Shown here piece by piece: positions 35,921-49,274 of a DNA stretch of 64,000 nucleotides. The stretch is from Amaranthus tricolor (taxonomy: Eukaryota > Streptophyta > Magnoliopsida > Caryophyllales > Amaranthaceae), in the NCBI RefSeq assembly GCF_026212465.1, contig NC_080062.1, positions 8,128,817 to 8,192,816 of the forward strand. Direction: 5' to 3'. Position 1 is the first letter of the stretch. Each line of letters opens with the position of its first letter. The notes beneath the pieces were generated by a model. The model was not told the DNA's origin and did no database searches. It saw nothing but the letters and a program-made list of their open reading frames with translations. Both the position numbers and the translations under genes were made by a program.

Positions 35921-36559
35921 CTATCATTTCTAATTTATAGAAGTATTTTATTTTTAATGTATCAATTAAATATAGTCAAATATAATTTTATTTTATTTGG
36001 CTCAATATAAATTTAATAAATATTAATTTTTTATAATTTTTTCTCAAATATAATTAAAAATATTTAAAATTAAAATAATGTATAGTCAAAATCAAACATA
36101 TATTTAATTAGAAAATAAAAAGTATCATACAAGTAACACAAATATACAACCATCCAAATTTTGGCGATCTAGCCAAGAGATAGTCAATCACCATTGGTTT
36201 TTTGCGGGATTTTGCCTCAATATGTGTTTAGATATAAAGGGGAAAGTATGTTTGTAGCTGAAATTAAAATAAATTAGTAAAATCATTGCTAAAAAGAATT
36301 TTGTGCAAAGTAAATGAAACAAAATTATATAGAAATAAGTGCAATTATATTGGTTTAGAGGGATCATTAGTATGAAATAGGCTTCCATTTACGAGTGAAT
36401 CTAGAAACAAAAATGAAAGGGGCATATATTTGATACACTCATAATAATATAATAAAATAACTGATATACTACTAAAGTAATAATATGAAAATAAAACTGC
36501 CCAAAGTTCATCAATAATAGTAAACTAGATAAATTTTCGTGCTATGCACAATTCATGAA

Positions 36560-36890
36560 TGTTTTTCGAGCGGTCATAGATAAGATAACGAATTCAATAC
36601 AAGAAGACGTCCCTTAGTGCATGTTGTTTGTTGATGACATTGTTTCGGTAGATGAGACGAAATAAGGGGTAAATGCTAAGTTAAAATAAAATGATGAAGA
36701 CAAGAATTGGAGTCACGATGTTTCAAATTAAGTTGGAGCAAAGAGAGTAATGGAGTGTAATTTTAGAACAAACAAGATAACGAGAGACACTATAAAAATA
36801 TAAGAGAAAAAAATTGCTTCAAGTGGATGCTTCAAATACCTTGGATTCATATTTCATAGTAGTGGGGACATCTAACAACATGTGACCCAT
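36560..36890 (+). pseudogene. LINE reverse transcriptase fragment
   Basis: Translation of 36585 onward gives IQEDVP*CMLFVDDIVSVDE, where VDD is the reverse-transcriptase catalytic motif in its LINE form (FADD-like). After shifts it continues with MECNFRTNKIT and ASSGCFKYLGFIFHSSGDI, the block that follows in plant LINEs. Several stops and frameshifts are present; only this part of the RT remains. Confidence 0.7.
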
Positions 36891-37017
36891 AGAATTTAGT
36901 GTGGCAGGCAAAAATAAACAGCGGATAATGTCAAATCCAAATATTCATAAATTCTTTCAAAGGATTCACCTAGTTTGATTCCTTATCATAAAGTCGCAGG
37001 TAATTAACTGCTGGATC

Positions 37018-37416
37018 TAGAGGTGTTCAACGGGGCAGGTCGACCCAACGGGTCAATGGCCGGGTCGCATTTTAATAGGTCATTAATGGGTCGGGCTAAT
37101 AACGGGTCGGGTCATTAATCGACCTTGGTGTAAAGGGTCAGGTCGGGCCTGGTCTGATAATTAAAGGAATTGGTTGCGAAAAAATTTTACCACTTTCTTT
37201 TTATATTTACATATGATATTATTATATACATAGGAGTGTCAACCCAACGGGCCATAAAATAAAATAAAACTATTTTATGAACTTTTAAAAAAAGGTTCAA
37301 ATTGAGTCGGATATAAATGAACTTTGACCTGCTCCAGCCCATTTAACATTTGACATGACCCACCCCAACCCGACCCATTTAAATTTTGACCCGGCTCGGC
37401 CCGTTGAACACCTCTA
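37018..37416. mobile_element. hAT-type MITE (399 bp)
   Basis: Terminal inverted repeats TAGAGGTGTTCAACGGG and CCCGTTGAACACCTCTA are perfect over 17 bp. The flanks GCTGGATC and GTTGGGTC match at 6 of 8 bases. The interior is rich in 'gggtcgggtc' / 'gacccg' repeats. Confidence 0.85.
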
Positions 37417-37599
37417 GTTGGGTCATATCATCTTATCATGATTGATAAACCCAATTTTATTTCCGTTTATGCGTGATAATTGTTATATTTCTTTGCGATT
37501 TTTGTTACATCTCAATCCATTTTCTTAGTTTACATCCCTTTTCGAGGGAAGCATGTGTTTGTTCGTGTTTATATAGGTTTTCCACCTTTTTCCGAGAAA

Positions 37600-39180
37600 A
37601 GACGTGTTAGAGACGATGCTTCCTAATCCCCCGAAAGTCTTGAGAAAGAATGGATCAAAGCCAAGAAAGAAATGAGGATAAGAGGTGAAAAAGAAGTCCA
37701 ACTCAAGTGAAGAAGAATTCATTTATAGAAATAGTCCACTAAATGGCTCATGGAGGTTGAAACATCAAGAAATTGATAGATCTCCAGGAAGCATGCAAAA
37801 ATTGATTTCGTTAGCTTCGAATCGACTGGTCACACATCGAATTCGGAGTTCTAACGAAGAAGTTATGATATTTCTAAAATGGCAACATTCTTCCCTAGCA
37901 ATTGCAAAAAGATACAGCAAAAAAGTAGCAGCATGGATTGGAACCTACAATAAGTCCTGTCTAACCATTTGAGATAAATTTTTCTTCATTGCTTCAGCGT
38001 CTAATGAATTTATCTTTTACTTTTCAGCCCCAATTTCGAACTTAAAACAAGAAATTTCGTGAACAGAAGTGGGCAACAAGCAGAAAACAGAATAAGACAA
38101 CATCGTTTTTTTTTTTTTTTTTTTTTTTTGTTCTTTTCGCTTTCTTTGTTTTTTACACTTTTAAATCCTAGATTCCTTTCCTTAAAATTTTTTAGGTCTA
38201 ATTTATTTCTATCTTTTTTTGATATTTTATTAGAAGCTTCAAAGGTTTTTAATGGAGTTTGGTGATGAGCATTTATGGGTTTTTGTCTTTTATTCTTAAA
38301 TCTTCTTTAAAGTTTGTGGGTAATTTCTAATCTCATTAATTTTTAGTATTTTATTGTCTATTTGTTAATTTTAGTAAGTTTATAATATTTCTCAATTGCT
38401 CTTGAATATTTATTTTTGTCTTGTTCATTTTTATATTTTTGATGTTCGAATGCTTAGAATACATGTTGTTAATGGTTTTGATGATTGTAATTATGAATAG
38501 TGAATAGTTGGTTAGGGGTTGCGGTTAGCTCAACTCTTGTTGATGGCTTGATAATAGTGGAATATTGGTTGATATTGGTTTGAATGGAGACTTAGGAGAA
38601 GGGTTGCTCCATCCATTACTAGAGCGTTGCCATAGTTGCTATTGGGAGGCCAACGAGGATTGAATCCCGAAGTAACCTAAACCCTTGCTCCATGAATGAG
38701 TCGGGTGCAAGGGATTGACAAGAGTTGAACCTTGCAATCACCCCTTCAACTAGGAGTTTTCCCCTCCGCCTACGAGAGTAAGGGAGGATTGACGAATAGT
38801 TGACTTTTGTTGCCCGATACTTTTGTCTTTACTCATGAGAGTGAGGAGGATGAGATTTTTGGAGGTGATCTCAAGCCCAATCCAGGATCGGATCACTCTT
38901 TGTATTGTGTTCTACTTATCTCTAATCAAACTTAAGGATATCAAAAGCTCTACCATAGGATAGCCATCACAAGTGAGTTAACCCATCCTGGTTCTTCTTT
39001 CTTTGTTATTTTCGTAGTTATAGTTGTAGACTAACCCGTATCCAATCTTTCAATACATGATCCCCCAACACCTAAAGAGGCCCTAAGTCTCGCAACTTGC
39101 CTCCTTGTGGATCGACCCCCTGCTTATCACTACACTTGTGTAGCTTTAAATTAGGGTGTTTATAAATTTTGTTTGATTGG
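37600..39180 (+). repeat. Gypsy-like LTR remnant (Athila/Tat type)
   Basis: The phrases 'catcgaattcggagttctaacgaagaagttatg' (37838-37870, shown here only as a landmark) and 'cttgcctccttgtggatcgaccc' (39095) resemble internal and R-U5 regions of Athila/Tat LTRs, and the latter also occurs near the end of the solo LTR at 28599-30125. Termini were not found. Short frames at 37525-37972 are inside it and not genes. Confidence 0.35.
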
Positions 39181-39189
39181 AGGCTTTAG

Positions 39190-40299
39190 CGACGACATTA
39201 AAAAAGTCTTCTATCAATGATCAAATGCCAAATCATCATATCAGACTCAAATGTCATATCATTATATTAGGCTCTAAGGCTGAATGATCAAAAGTGGCCT
39301 AAAGGCCAAACATATATAATTCATGGGGCTCCCATCAAGCATGAGCCCGTCGAGGCAAGAGTTTGAAGATTAACTTATTCGGACCTTGTTGTATGGTTTC
39401 TTCCGAAGATCTAATTGGTTCGTATCACAGTTATGATTGTTTTCTGCATAAAGATTGATGCCCTCGCTATATTAAATTCCCTCCTTTATCACTCTTCATG
39501 TGTGGGACTAATGTTATAGGGTCAAATAAGCCTATAACCCATTTAGTCGAACTCTAATTAAAACTAAAACTCAAACTACCCACCTTTGTTCACTACTATC
39601 ACTACTCTTAGTCACCACCTAAATTAACTACCCATTTACTCTACAGTAAACTTACTTTTCTACTATCTAGAGGACAACTCTTAAAATCCCTGAAAAAACA
39701 ACTATAAATGCCTTTGAGATCTAAAGAAACATATACGCATTTCATCTCTACAAAATGCTTTCTGAATTAAGCTCTTTATCATCTTTTTCAGGACTGACTT
39801 GAGCGAGGGGCTTTCCGAGAAATTTCCTTCGAATTAGTTTTCTCTTGTGGTTGCAGGACATGAAGTTATATCTTGAAAGAATCATATCATCATATATCTG
39901 AGGCTATTATGATTGAAATTCAACAATTCGATCAAATATTATATTGTTTTCTCACTTTTTATTGAATTTCAAATTTTATACTGTAATAATTATACGAATA
40001 TTTGTTAATTAAATTTACAAATTTATTTAATACGTTGGCCAAGTCATGTTAGGTCCATCAAAAAAATTATGGGTCACAATATTTCTTTTAGTCGGAATGA
40101 CTTCTTTTACCATATCATAATTTTTTTGCTTGAGGATCAAAAGTTAAAACAATTACCATTGTAGCTTTAGGTGAAAAAATAAATGAGATATTTAAATTAA
40201 GTAAAAAAATAAATTAAATATATAAATGAGAACCAAAGAAAAAGCAGAGTTACTCCATAAATGAAATCCTAACAAATTTAATAAAACAATTCAAAATAA
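39190..40299. other. Intergenic DNA, no gene seen
   Basis: Mixed AT-rich sequence, no element boundaries recognised. Confidence 0.4.
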
Positions 40300-40560
40300 A
40301 AACAGTCCGTCTCTTGAGAGATTGTTTGTCTCGAAGACGTCTTTTAGTCCTAGCCCATAAAAGCTTAATGTTTACGTACTGTATCTTTCATGCCTACTTA
40401 TATCATCCTTAATATCTACTTACTGTATCTTTAATGCATAGTTATTACAATATCTTTAATGCTACTAACAGAATCCTTAAATGCTTACAGACAACATTCT
40501 TAAATGTCTACTTACTGCATTCTTAATGCCTATTTACAATATTTTAAATGCTTAAGATAT
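40300..40560. repeat. Dispersed 'TTAATGCCTACTTACA' repeat, copy 2
   Basis: Starts 'gtccgtctcttgagagattg' and contains about seven degenerate units. The right inverted flank is missing or decayed. Confidence 0.7.
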
Positions 40561-41321
40561 CCTAAAACTCCACCGAGTATGTGTGTAATACTTACTTTAT
40601 ACTTCCTCCGTATAACACCTGTAATTAATTGTTTCATTTTGCAATGTGTTGCAACTTACAATCAGTTGCAAGTATTTCAAAACCAGGTTATAACAAGATA
40701 CTTCTTTCGTTTCAATTTACTTGCAACATTTTCTTTTTCACGCAGTTTAATGCACTAATTAAATCCTTAATTTATCTAATTATGTATAATAAAAAATTAT
40801 AAAAATTCAATATTAATAATCTTTGCAATGAGATGAATCAAACAATATCTTTTTTAACTATATTTTTACTTATAAATTAAAAAAACTAATCACAAATTAA
40901 AAGTAATGAATGAATAGTGTCAATTTTATCAATTTTACAATGGGAGGAAGTAGATTTTCATATCAATTTAATGTCCAATTAAAAATCGACACGTCAATCC
41001 TTAACCCTGAAAAAACAGAAATTGCTGAAAATAAGAAAAGTCACAAGTCACAACAAGTGTAAAAATGAGTCAGCCAAAAGAAACCGCCTGGTCAACAATT
41101 AGTCAAAAGTACAAACCCACTTCTCCTGTCTTCCCGTCTTTCTCTCTCCATTCTTCATTTTTTTTGACCAAAAACTTTTGCTTCAACCAATCTTTCTTTT
41201 TCAAGAACACAATTCTTCTTCATCTTCTTCTTCTCCTTCGATTCTCAACTTCATTTTCATAACAATTCCTTCTTTTTTTTTCTTTTATTATTCTTTTATT
41301 TATAAAAATAATTTTCTAAAA

Positions 41322-44300
41322 ATGGAAACTGAACAACACAAACCCAAAAAAGAAGAATCTAACCCAGATATGATTTCTCAAAACAATTCTAATTCTATTA
41401 ATTCTAACAATTCTAATTTTAATTATACTTCTTTCTCGAAGCTTCTAGAAGGCGTTGTTTTGGCTGCTAATTCTTCTCATTCGCCTAATCCTTCACTCAA
41501 AACTGACGTCTTTCAGGTATTTTTTTATTCTTTTTTTAATTTTATTTGTTGTTTGATAATTTTCTTTTTATTGATATTGATATGACTAATTAATTATAGA
41601 TGAAGTATATGTTTTTTTTGTAAATTTAATTTAAAATTGAGTTTATTTATCGTTTGTCATTTTCCGAGTATTTATTACTTATTTTGGGTCATTGTTTATG
41701 TTTGACGTATTTTTGTATGATGGAAAAAGATGTGAGCTTTTTGAAGTTTCGGCCCAACAAAATCATAGGATTATTGATAGGGACGTTCACCATGTTTGAT
41801 AGTATATTGCCCTCAAAATCTTGAGGTTTTGATAATAGTTTTTTCTAAATTTTGATAATCAATTCCAAGACTTGAGACTAATTTAAAAATTTAAAGAAAT
41901 TTCAATACTAAAAAGATAGTTCTAAGGTTTTTAATAGCAATTTTATGTTTGAGCTATGTTATTTGTACTATTTATTTTGCTTTGGTGCCCTTGTCTGATC
42001 TCTGATAGTCGGACGTTGGTATGGCGCTTAGACACTTCGTAAAATTGAATAGTTGGTATGGCGCTTAGACACTTCGTAAAATTGAATATTTAGAAGTATC
42101 CGATATCAGTATCAAAGTCCAAGTAATATTGTGTTTGATTGAATTTTAGGCCTTGAAATAAAGTATTTCTAAGTCTTGGAATTAGTTTCATAACTTCAAA
42201 TTTTCAAAAGTCTTAAAATTAGTCTTTTGAATCTTAGAATTTTAATTCTTGAATTTGAACTTTTATTTTTTAAATTGGTTAAAAAAATAAATGGGCCGAC
42301 CCAATAAGTAACACCCCTTAAGGCTCGATCAAAGGCTGAGATTCCAGACATTGAAAATGAGGAAGTAATAAGTCCAGCTGCAGCTAACTAAGATTTCTGA
42401 TTCTGAATGTCTGAATCTAACTCATATATGTAAAATGTTAGTGTGTCGAATACATCTCATCGCCTCAATGCCACTGAGTGGTTCCATCCGAAGTGGGATT
42501 AAATGTACAAAACCTTGTCTATGTAATAACAAAGAGGTTGCTTATGATTGACTTTTTAGAAAAATGGTAATTGGTGATTTTGATATATGCTTATAGTCTG
42601 ATTTATGGACTGATTTGGACTAAATTCCTATTTTGTGCTCACTTACCCTGACTCCAAAACACATATCTGACACGGGTATGTGTTCGAGTGTCTAAGTCGG
42701 CTAAATCAGGAAAGAACTCTTATGTTGAGGATCTGACACTGGTACTTGAGGTCAAATGTGTCAAAGAACCAACTCAACTAAAAGCTTAAGCTGATGTTGA
42801 GGTTAGGATATGTTATATACTCTAACACGCCCTCTCAAATGAGAGTCCTTTGGGCTAGATTTGTGGATACTGTACATGTTCTTTTCATACCTGACACTAA
42901 GTACTCCATTTTAGATGAGGGGTGGTTTAGATTTGAACTAATGATCTTTTGTCAAGCTAGCTTTCAATACGATGTCAAAGAACCAACTCAATTAAAAGTT
43001 TAAGCTAATGGTTGAGGCCCTAGAGTTGAGGCCCCAGAGTATGTATATTCTAATAAAATGTAGAGTCCGGGTAACATAGATTTTGCGTGTTTACCTGAAT
43101 TTAGGCTTCACAATTAGCAACTAAGGTTCTCAAGCTTACATATGCTATTCCCTGCATCTCTTAATGTCTAATTGTTTTCTTGTTATGCTCAATAGGGACA
43201 GTTTGTGATGTCTCATCAAGAAGCCTTGGCCAATGTTACTGCTAAAGCTGCACAGACTCATCCCGAAACAAAACTCGAAGCTGAATCGACAAACTCTTTG
43301 ATCAAACCGTTGCCAAACCATAGCGCCTCGTGCAATACAGACAAACCGTTAGACGATGCTCCAAGGACACCGAAATCAGATGGGTATAGCTGGCGGAAAT
43401 ATGGCCAAAAACAAGTGAAAAGCTCAGGGAGTTCTAGAAGCTATTATCGTTGCACTTCTACCTCTTGTTGTGCCAAAAAGAAGGTTCGACATTTAGATGT
43501 ATCGGGGGAAGTTGTTGAAGTTGTTTATAAAGGAGAACACAATCACGATCCTCCTCGAAACATCAAGGGCTCTGGTCGAAGGAAGGATTCAGCTCTACGC
43601 ACGAGCATCTCCAATGGCTCGTCTGTACAAAATCATGATGTTTCTCAACCGGTTACGTGTGACAAAGAAGATGAACAAATACGAACTTTTACTGATAAGT
43701 CCCAGGATGAAAAATTCATCAGTGTGGCTGAAGAATCAACCAGAGATGCTGCTGAGGAGCAAAATATCAAAACAAATGATACTACCTTAAGGCAAGTTGA
43801 TGTGGCTATGATATTGTTAGATTTTGTTTTTAGATATTTGTCTATATGTAGAGAACACTCCTCTTTTTGTTGATGTTAACAAACCTTTCGGTTTTTGATC
43901 CGACTTGAAATTGACCTAAAACCTGACGCAAATCATTGGATTATACTCGTAATTTAGTCATTACCCGAAAATAACCCAATTTGCAAAGGAAAAATTACCA
44001 GGAATATGCAAACTTTTGCTTATTTTCCTACAATAGTACCAACTTTTGATTAAGCATGAATTATACCAAGTCAGAGGGTGGTTCCCTAGAATATCCTTAA
44101 CATGTTAAAACTCAAACTATACTAGATTATAAAACACAAAAATTTGGTAAATTAATTAATAAACTAAAGTTGGTATTATTTTAGGTTTAAATACCCCTAA
44201 GTTGGTGTTATTCATGATTTATCAAAAATTGATATTATTGTAGGATATTAATGAAATATTTTATTATTCACGGTAATTTTTCCATTTACAAATAAAAAAA

Positions 44301-46142
44301 AATAGGGTCAAATTCGATTGTACCCTAAGCCTAACCGTTTTGACCCAGGTTCTTAATTTTGTCAATTTTTGTAATTTTGTCATTATTTTTTTCTCGGCTT
44401 TCCAGTATATATTTGGTCAATTTTTGTGGATTGAGTCGATATGTCCTTGTTGAGGCCTTTACTTTCTTATCATTGTTGGCTTCTATGTGTTTTCTTGTCT
44501 ATTTGCTTGACAAATATGACATGAGAGTGTCACATTGAGGTGGTCTAAACTCAACCATTTTGACCCAAATTCTTAATATTGTCAATTTTTTAGTTTTACG
44601 TTATTATTTTTTTCTCGGTTCCCATCATAGTTTTGGTCAATATTTGTGGTTTGAGTCGATATATCGTTCTTGAAGCCTTTATAGTTGTTTTCATTAGTGA
44701 TTTGTATTTGTTGTCTTGTGTATTTGCTTGACCAAATCAGACCTGAGAGTGAGGTAGCCATAGTGGAACACCATAGCAGGTTGAGATCAGAAAATTCTAA
44801 TGAAGCTGCCATAATTGATCCCATGAGGGTGCCTGATGTTGCTCCGTTGAAGAAACGAAGGTACTTTTTGAATTTTAATTGCTTATTTCTTAGGAAAAGT
44901 TAGTCGCAAATAATCCAATCTTTCATTCATCAGCTGCAAACAATCTGACGTTTGGATTATTGTCTAATAATCCAACATTGGCTATATAATTGCTTCTATC
45001 ATATCCAATGATCTAAACAACCACAACTTTAGCCATGAACTACCACAGTCCCACCCCTCCTCTCCCACACCGGGTGTGCTGAGAGCAAATACATAACGAT
45101 GAAATTATTGGAAATAATCAATGGGATTATTTACTCCAGATGAGTAAAAGGTTGTATTATTTTCGATAATCTTTCGTATTTCTTAATCTATGCTTCTTAG
45201 ATTTCCTTAAGAGTCTTTCTTAGAAGCAAACTGCACACTCGACCCATGAAAGGGCTTGCGGGCATGGAAGGGAGTGCTCGACCTTCACGATAAATAATAA
45301 TTGAAGTTCTTTAGAAAAATTTCAAGAAATGTTGAATATGTTTAAGTAAAAATATTATGGTTCTTTTATTTTTTATTTTTGTCTAGATATTATGATCAAT
45401 TTTGAGGGTCTGTGGGTCCGCTCCGTTAAATGTTACCATGCATGCGATGTGCAGGATAAAAGAAAGTGGTAAAGCTTGCTCCGAATTGGTGTACAGAACC
45501 TTCAAGGATCCGAAAATTGTAGTGCATTCCGTGGGCGATATTGGATTGCCTAGCGATGGGTACCGGTGGCGCAAGTACGGCCAAAAGATGGTTAAAGGAA
45601 CTCCACATCCTAGGTATACATCTATTCAGCTATTCTACTCCACCCGACTCAGATCTGACACATACCCATCCCTATTCCCTAGAGTTCAATTTAAGCACGT
45701 CACTATTAAAATATGTGCATGGCACTAGACTATTAAGGATCAATCGGAAATGTGTTTGTTACTTACGATTCTTTTTCTGATACGACTACTTCTGGTTCTT
45801 AGGAGTTATTATAGGTGCTCATCTGCCGGTTGTCCTGTTCGCAAGCATGTTGAAAGGGCTACCGACGATTCAAGTGCAATCATAGTTACTTATGAAGGAA
45901 AGCACGATCATGATGTACCCGTTCCTAAGAAGCATAATCAAACTAGCTTACTTAATCCCATGCCTTCTAGTGCAGACACGGTGTTGGATAAGTCGGAAAA
46001 CAAGTCTCAACACAAAGCATCCGGTTCGGAGCAGTCTAAAAATTCAGGTATTGATCTCGGGGAAGAAAAGGCTAACGGAGATAAAGTGTTAGAGTCTGCT
46101 CGTACGCTTTTAAGCATCGGTATTGAACTTAAATCTTGCTGA
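41322..46142 (+). CDS. WRKY32: Group I WRKY transcription factor, WRKY32-like (five exons)
   Basis: Nuclear DNA-binding protein expected to recognise W-boxes. Exons: 41322-41516, 43196-43791, 44741-44860, 45455-45613, 45803-46142, giving 469 residues. The first WRKY domain (WRKYGQK at 131-137) has the zinc ligands [13 protein letters not shown] and GEHNHDPP; the second (WRKYGQK at 342-348) has [16 protein letters not shown] and [12 protein letters not shown]. Two domains with C-X4-C and H-X-H define group I. The last intron interrupts the second domain just before the RSYYRC block, the expected R-type position. The C-terminus [17 protein letters not shown] and the KQVKS / CCAKK variant of domain 1 point to the WRKY32 lineage. 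Exon 2 most likely ends with a GC donor (AG|GCAAGT); the alternative is GT at 43796 with exon 3 starting at 44748, giving 468 residues. All other introns are GT-AG. Confidence 0.93.
42015..42088. repeat. Perfect 37-bp tandem duplication in WRKY intron 1
   Basis: Two adjacent copies of a unit beginning GTTGGTATGGCGCTTAGACA with no differences, so a recent duplication. Confidence 0.9.
42745..43040 (-). repeat. SINE-like dispersed repeat (copy 2) in WRKY intron 1
   Basis: Carries the 'aaccaactcaactaaaagc' and 'gatgaggggtggtttagattt' blocks shared with 6427-6640 and 47095-47395; the B box is degenerate. Confidence 0.6.
44330..44760 (+). repeat. Tandem duplication spanning the exon 3 acceptor of the WRKY gene
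   Basis: Two copies of about 200 bp (44330-44550 and 44551-44760) share 'ttttgaccca', 'ttgtcaattttt', 'tttttctcgg', 'gagtcgatat' and 'tatttgcttgac'. The second copy ends at the real splice acceptor and exon 3 start (CTGAGAGTGAGG); the first ends with a decayed version (ATGAGAGTGTCACATTGAGG). Confidence 0.75.
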
Positions 46143-46319
46143 GAATATGTGAAATTATGGGATGTTTGGCTGGAGGAAAAACTCTATCATTGTGAACACA
46201 TGTACATATTTTGGTTTATTTTGATTAGTTTTAATTTCTTACATGTTGGGCTGACTTTACGTCTGGATTAAATTAATGATCATTCAACTATATAATATAC
46301 CTATTTACTTACCAGCCGG

Positions 46320-46760
46320 GTAGCCGGGTGTCCTGAGGGACGTCTTTCAGGCCTAATCCATTAAACCTTAATGTTCATTTATTGTATTTGTAATACACTT
46401 ACCTTATCCTTAATGCCTACTTACAATATACTTAATGACAACCAAAAAAGTACTTCAAATGCCTACTTACAATATTCTTAATGCCTACCAAGAAACTTAG
46501 TTTGTTAGCCTACCTATCATATACTTAATGCCTACTTACAATGTCTTTAATGTCTACTTACAATATACTTAATGTCCACCAAGTAAGTACTTAAGTATCT
46601 ATAATATTCTAAATGTCAACTTATAATATTTTTAATGCCTACTAAAAAACTTACTCTATATTTTCATTTTTGGGCTAGCTTAGTTAGAGATGGTCTCTCA
46701 AAGATATTGTCTCTCACAAGAATTTGTGTTTACTTAAGGAGATAAGTTATTCACAATTTT
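46320..46760. repeat. Dispersed 'TTAATGCCTACTTACA' repeat, copy 3 (longest)
   Basis: A dozen or more units between 46360 and 46650, ending 'gagatggtctctcaaagatattgtctctcac'. Lies 180 bp after the WRKY stop codon. Confidence 0.8.
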
Positions 46761-47094
46761 TTGCGTGAGACAGTCTACGTAAAACGTTCTTGTTTTGAAG
46801 TCGCCCCACCGAAAGATGGACTTTCACAATACTTGATGGTTTTTAACTTGGCTTAGTGTTTTTTTTATGTATAATGCAAATTTTTATATATGGTTTCTCC
46901 CTTACGTAGAAAAATAGTGCTTACTTTTCAACTAAGATAAAACGCGATACTCTAGAGATAATAATAAACTTTCGAAAAAGGGAACATAAGAAATAGAGGT
47001 GATCAAGCCCACACGTGTTCAAGCCTATACAATTTCTTATTTGTCGTCCTCACCCTAAAACTTTGACATTCTAATTGAGAGATGTCTATGTAAC

Positions 47095-47395
47095 TTATCC
47101 ATCAAAGAACCAACTTAATTAAAAGTTTAAGCTAATAATTGAGACTTTATGATATGTTATATGCTCTAACAACCCCTTCACACGAAAATCCTTTAGGGTT
47201 AGAAGTGTGGATGCAACGCAAGTCTTGCTCATACTTGGCGCTAAATATTCAACTACTTTAAATGAGAAGGGGTTAAGATGCGAACCATGACCTTTTATAA
47301 CACTGAATTTTGATACCATGTTAAGAAATCAACTCAATAAAAAATTTAAGCTAATACTTAAAACCCTAAATATGTTATAGACTCAAACAACAGCG
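47095..47395 (-). repeat. SINE-like dispersed repeat (copy 3)
   Basis: Shares 'caaagaaccaactta', 'tgttatatgctctaac' and 'gatgcgaaccatgacc' with the other two copies. Confidence 0.55.
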
Positions 47396-48188
47396 AGAAC
47401 AATGTCTATGATGTAAAATCTTTACCAAACAACCTCAGTTAGAAAATGATCAATAAATGCCTACATAAGAGATGATCAACTTGATCTTACTATAATTGTT
47501 ACCCTATATCAAAGAAGTTTAAGAAAAAAGTCATTACATACATAGGAATAAGCAAATGAACTTAAAAAGATAATCTAAAGCACAAATTAATTAATTATAT
47601 AAATTTGATAATTGGCTATTTTGCCTTGGTAGCTAAAACATATATAGCAAAACAATAATGTTATATTATAGTTCCTTACAATATGGAAGATCGTATGTAA
47701 GCACAATCGATTAAGTTAAAGTATATAATTAAAAAATTATATTATTTCTAGTAATTTTTCTATTTTATTTTCTAATTTAATCAATTTAATTAAAAAATAC
47801 ATGCTAGTCAAAGATAATTTAATGGTAAAGTTATTGGTCAAAATCAAATAACATGTCATTTTTCTTAGCCAATAAATAAGTTCAATTTGGCAAATTCTCT
47901 TTATTCGTGGCACTTATAATTTTCAAAGTTTTTTAATATAATGTATGATAATATGATATAATGTCAACAAATATGATGCAGTTTATTATAATTTCTATTT
48001 TACACAATTTAACTAAACATAAATGTTAGACAAAAATACTTTAACGGTAAATATATTGATCAAGATCAAATAATAGGACATTTTTTTAGCCAATTAATGA
48101 GTTTTATTTGGCAAACTCTCTTGACACTTGAAAATTTTCATGTTTTTTAGCATAATGTATGAGATCAAAGAAAAATCAAAATAAAAAG
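47396..48188. other. AT-rich intergenic DNA, no gene seen
   Basis: Contains an imperfect duplication of about 150 bp (47780-47930 and 48000-48150) sharing 'agtcaaagataattt' and 'caatttggcaaa'-like blocks. No exon. Confidence 0.45.
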
Positions 48189-48493
48189 GGAAATTCCACA
48201 TGGTAACCTTGAATTTTTGGCTTTTCTACAAATTATTTTTGAATCCGCGTAGTGATCTTGAGCTTTCAACTTTTCCATATGAAATACAAAACGTTAACTT
48301 TTTGATCACGACGTTTATTTTTTGAAAAAAAGTCATTACATTGGGTAAAAATAACATAAAGTTAACAAAAACAATATTCCATTTGTCTACCATGTAGAAA
48401 AATTGAAAGGTGAAAATCACCACGTGGATTAAAAAAAGTCTGTATGCCGCATAAAAAAAAACCAAAAATTTAGGATTACAACATGAAATTTCC
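48189..48493. mobile_element. Inverted-repeat MITE, about 305 bp
   Basis: Left end GGAAATTCCACATGGTAACC pairs with the right end GGATTACAACATGAAATTTCC, and the inverted match continues through the TTTTTGG / CCAAAAA block to about 32 bp with mismatches. Target duplication unclear because both sides are A-rich. Confidence 0.6.
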
Positions 48494-49270
48494 AAAAAAA
48501 AAATTTTACTTCTCGATCGCAAGGAAATCCAAAGAAAATTGGTTCAACAACTTTTAAATTATTTTTTCTGATGATAAAAAGAATGGAATTAGCGGATCGG
48601 TGTTCTTTTTACAAATAATTAGCATAATTAATTTTATACTCCCCTTATTTACCATTATTTTTCTATTTAACTTTTCTATGTTTGTCGATTCATATATTCA
48701 ATCCCAAATATTTCAAGTAGGTTGGTATCAAAGATTTTGGAGACTATTTATTTTTGCTATGTCTTTTTAAATGGGGTCCTTTATTATATTAAAAGATAAA
48801 ATTTTTTCCACTTCAAGAAACATAATTTAAAAGAAAATGTATTATAACATTATATTAATTTAAATATAAAAAAATTTACAAACAAATTATTTAAAAAGTG
48901 TTGCTCAGAACCAGGTTTGAATATCACTATTTCATATTAAAAAGGCCCTTATTTTTGTGGGCCCTAGGCGATCGGCTATCCTAGATACCCTAAGAACCGA
49001 CCTTGATCTCATGTTGTATTTAATTAAAAATTATAAAATGTTGATGTCATAAAATTTACATCTACATAAATTAAATAAGATTTTACTTGATTATATTTTA
49101 ACTTAAAGATTAGTAATAAAATACAAAGTAAAAATAATTAAAATAGTATCAAAAACCAAATGGTACAATAATAGTGAATTGAAATTGTACAGTTTTAGGC
49201 GAGGTAAATACGTAAAAGAAATAGCTACAATTTTATGCAAGATTCAATTTCAGGAATGCAAACACTAATT
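48494..49270. other. AT-rich intergenic DNA, no gene seen
   Basis: No element or gene recognised. Confidence 0.4.
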
Positions 49271-49274
49271 TTAA

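Noticed and set aside
41178..41321. Longer open frame upstream of the WRKY ATG (41178-41585)
   Set aside because: It depends on a non-ATG start and reads through the CT-rich leader; the ATG at 41322 opens the frame that splices correctly into exon 2.
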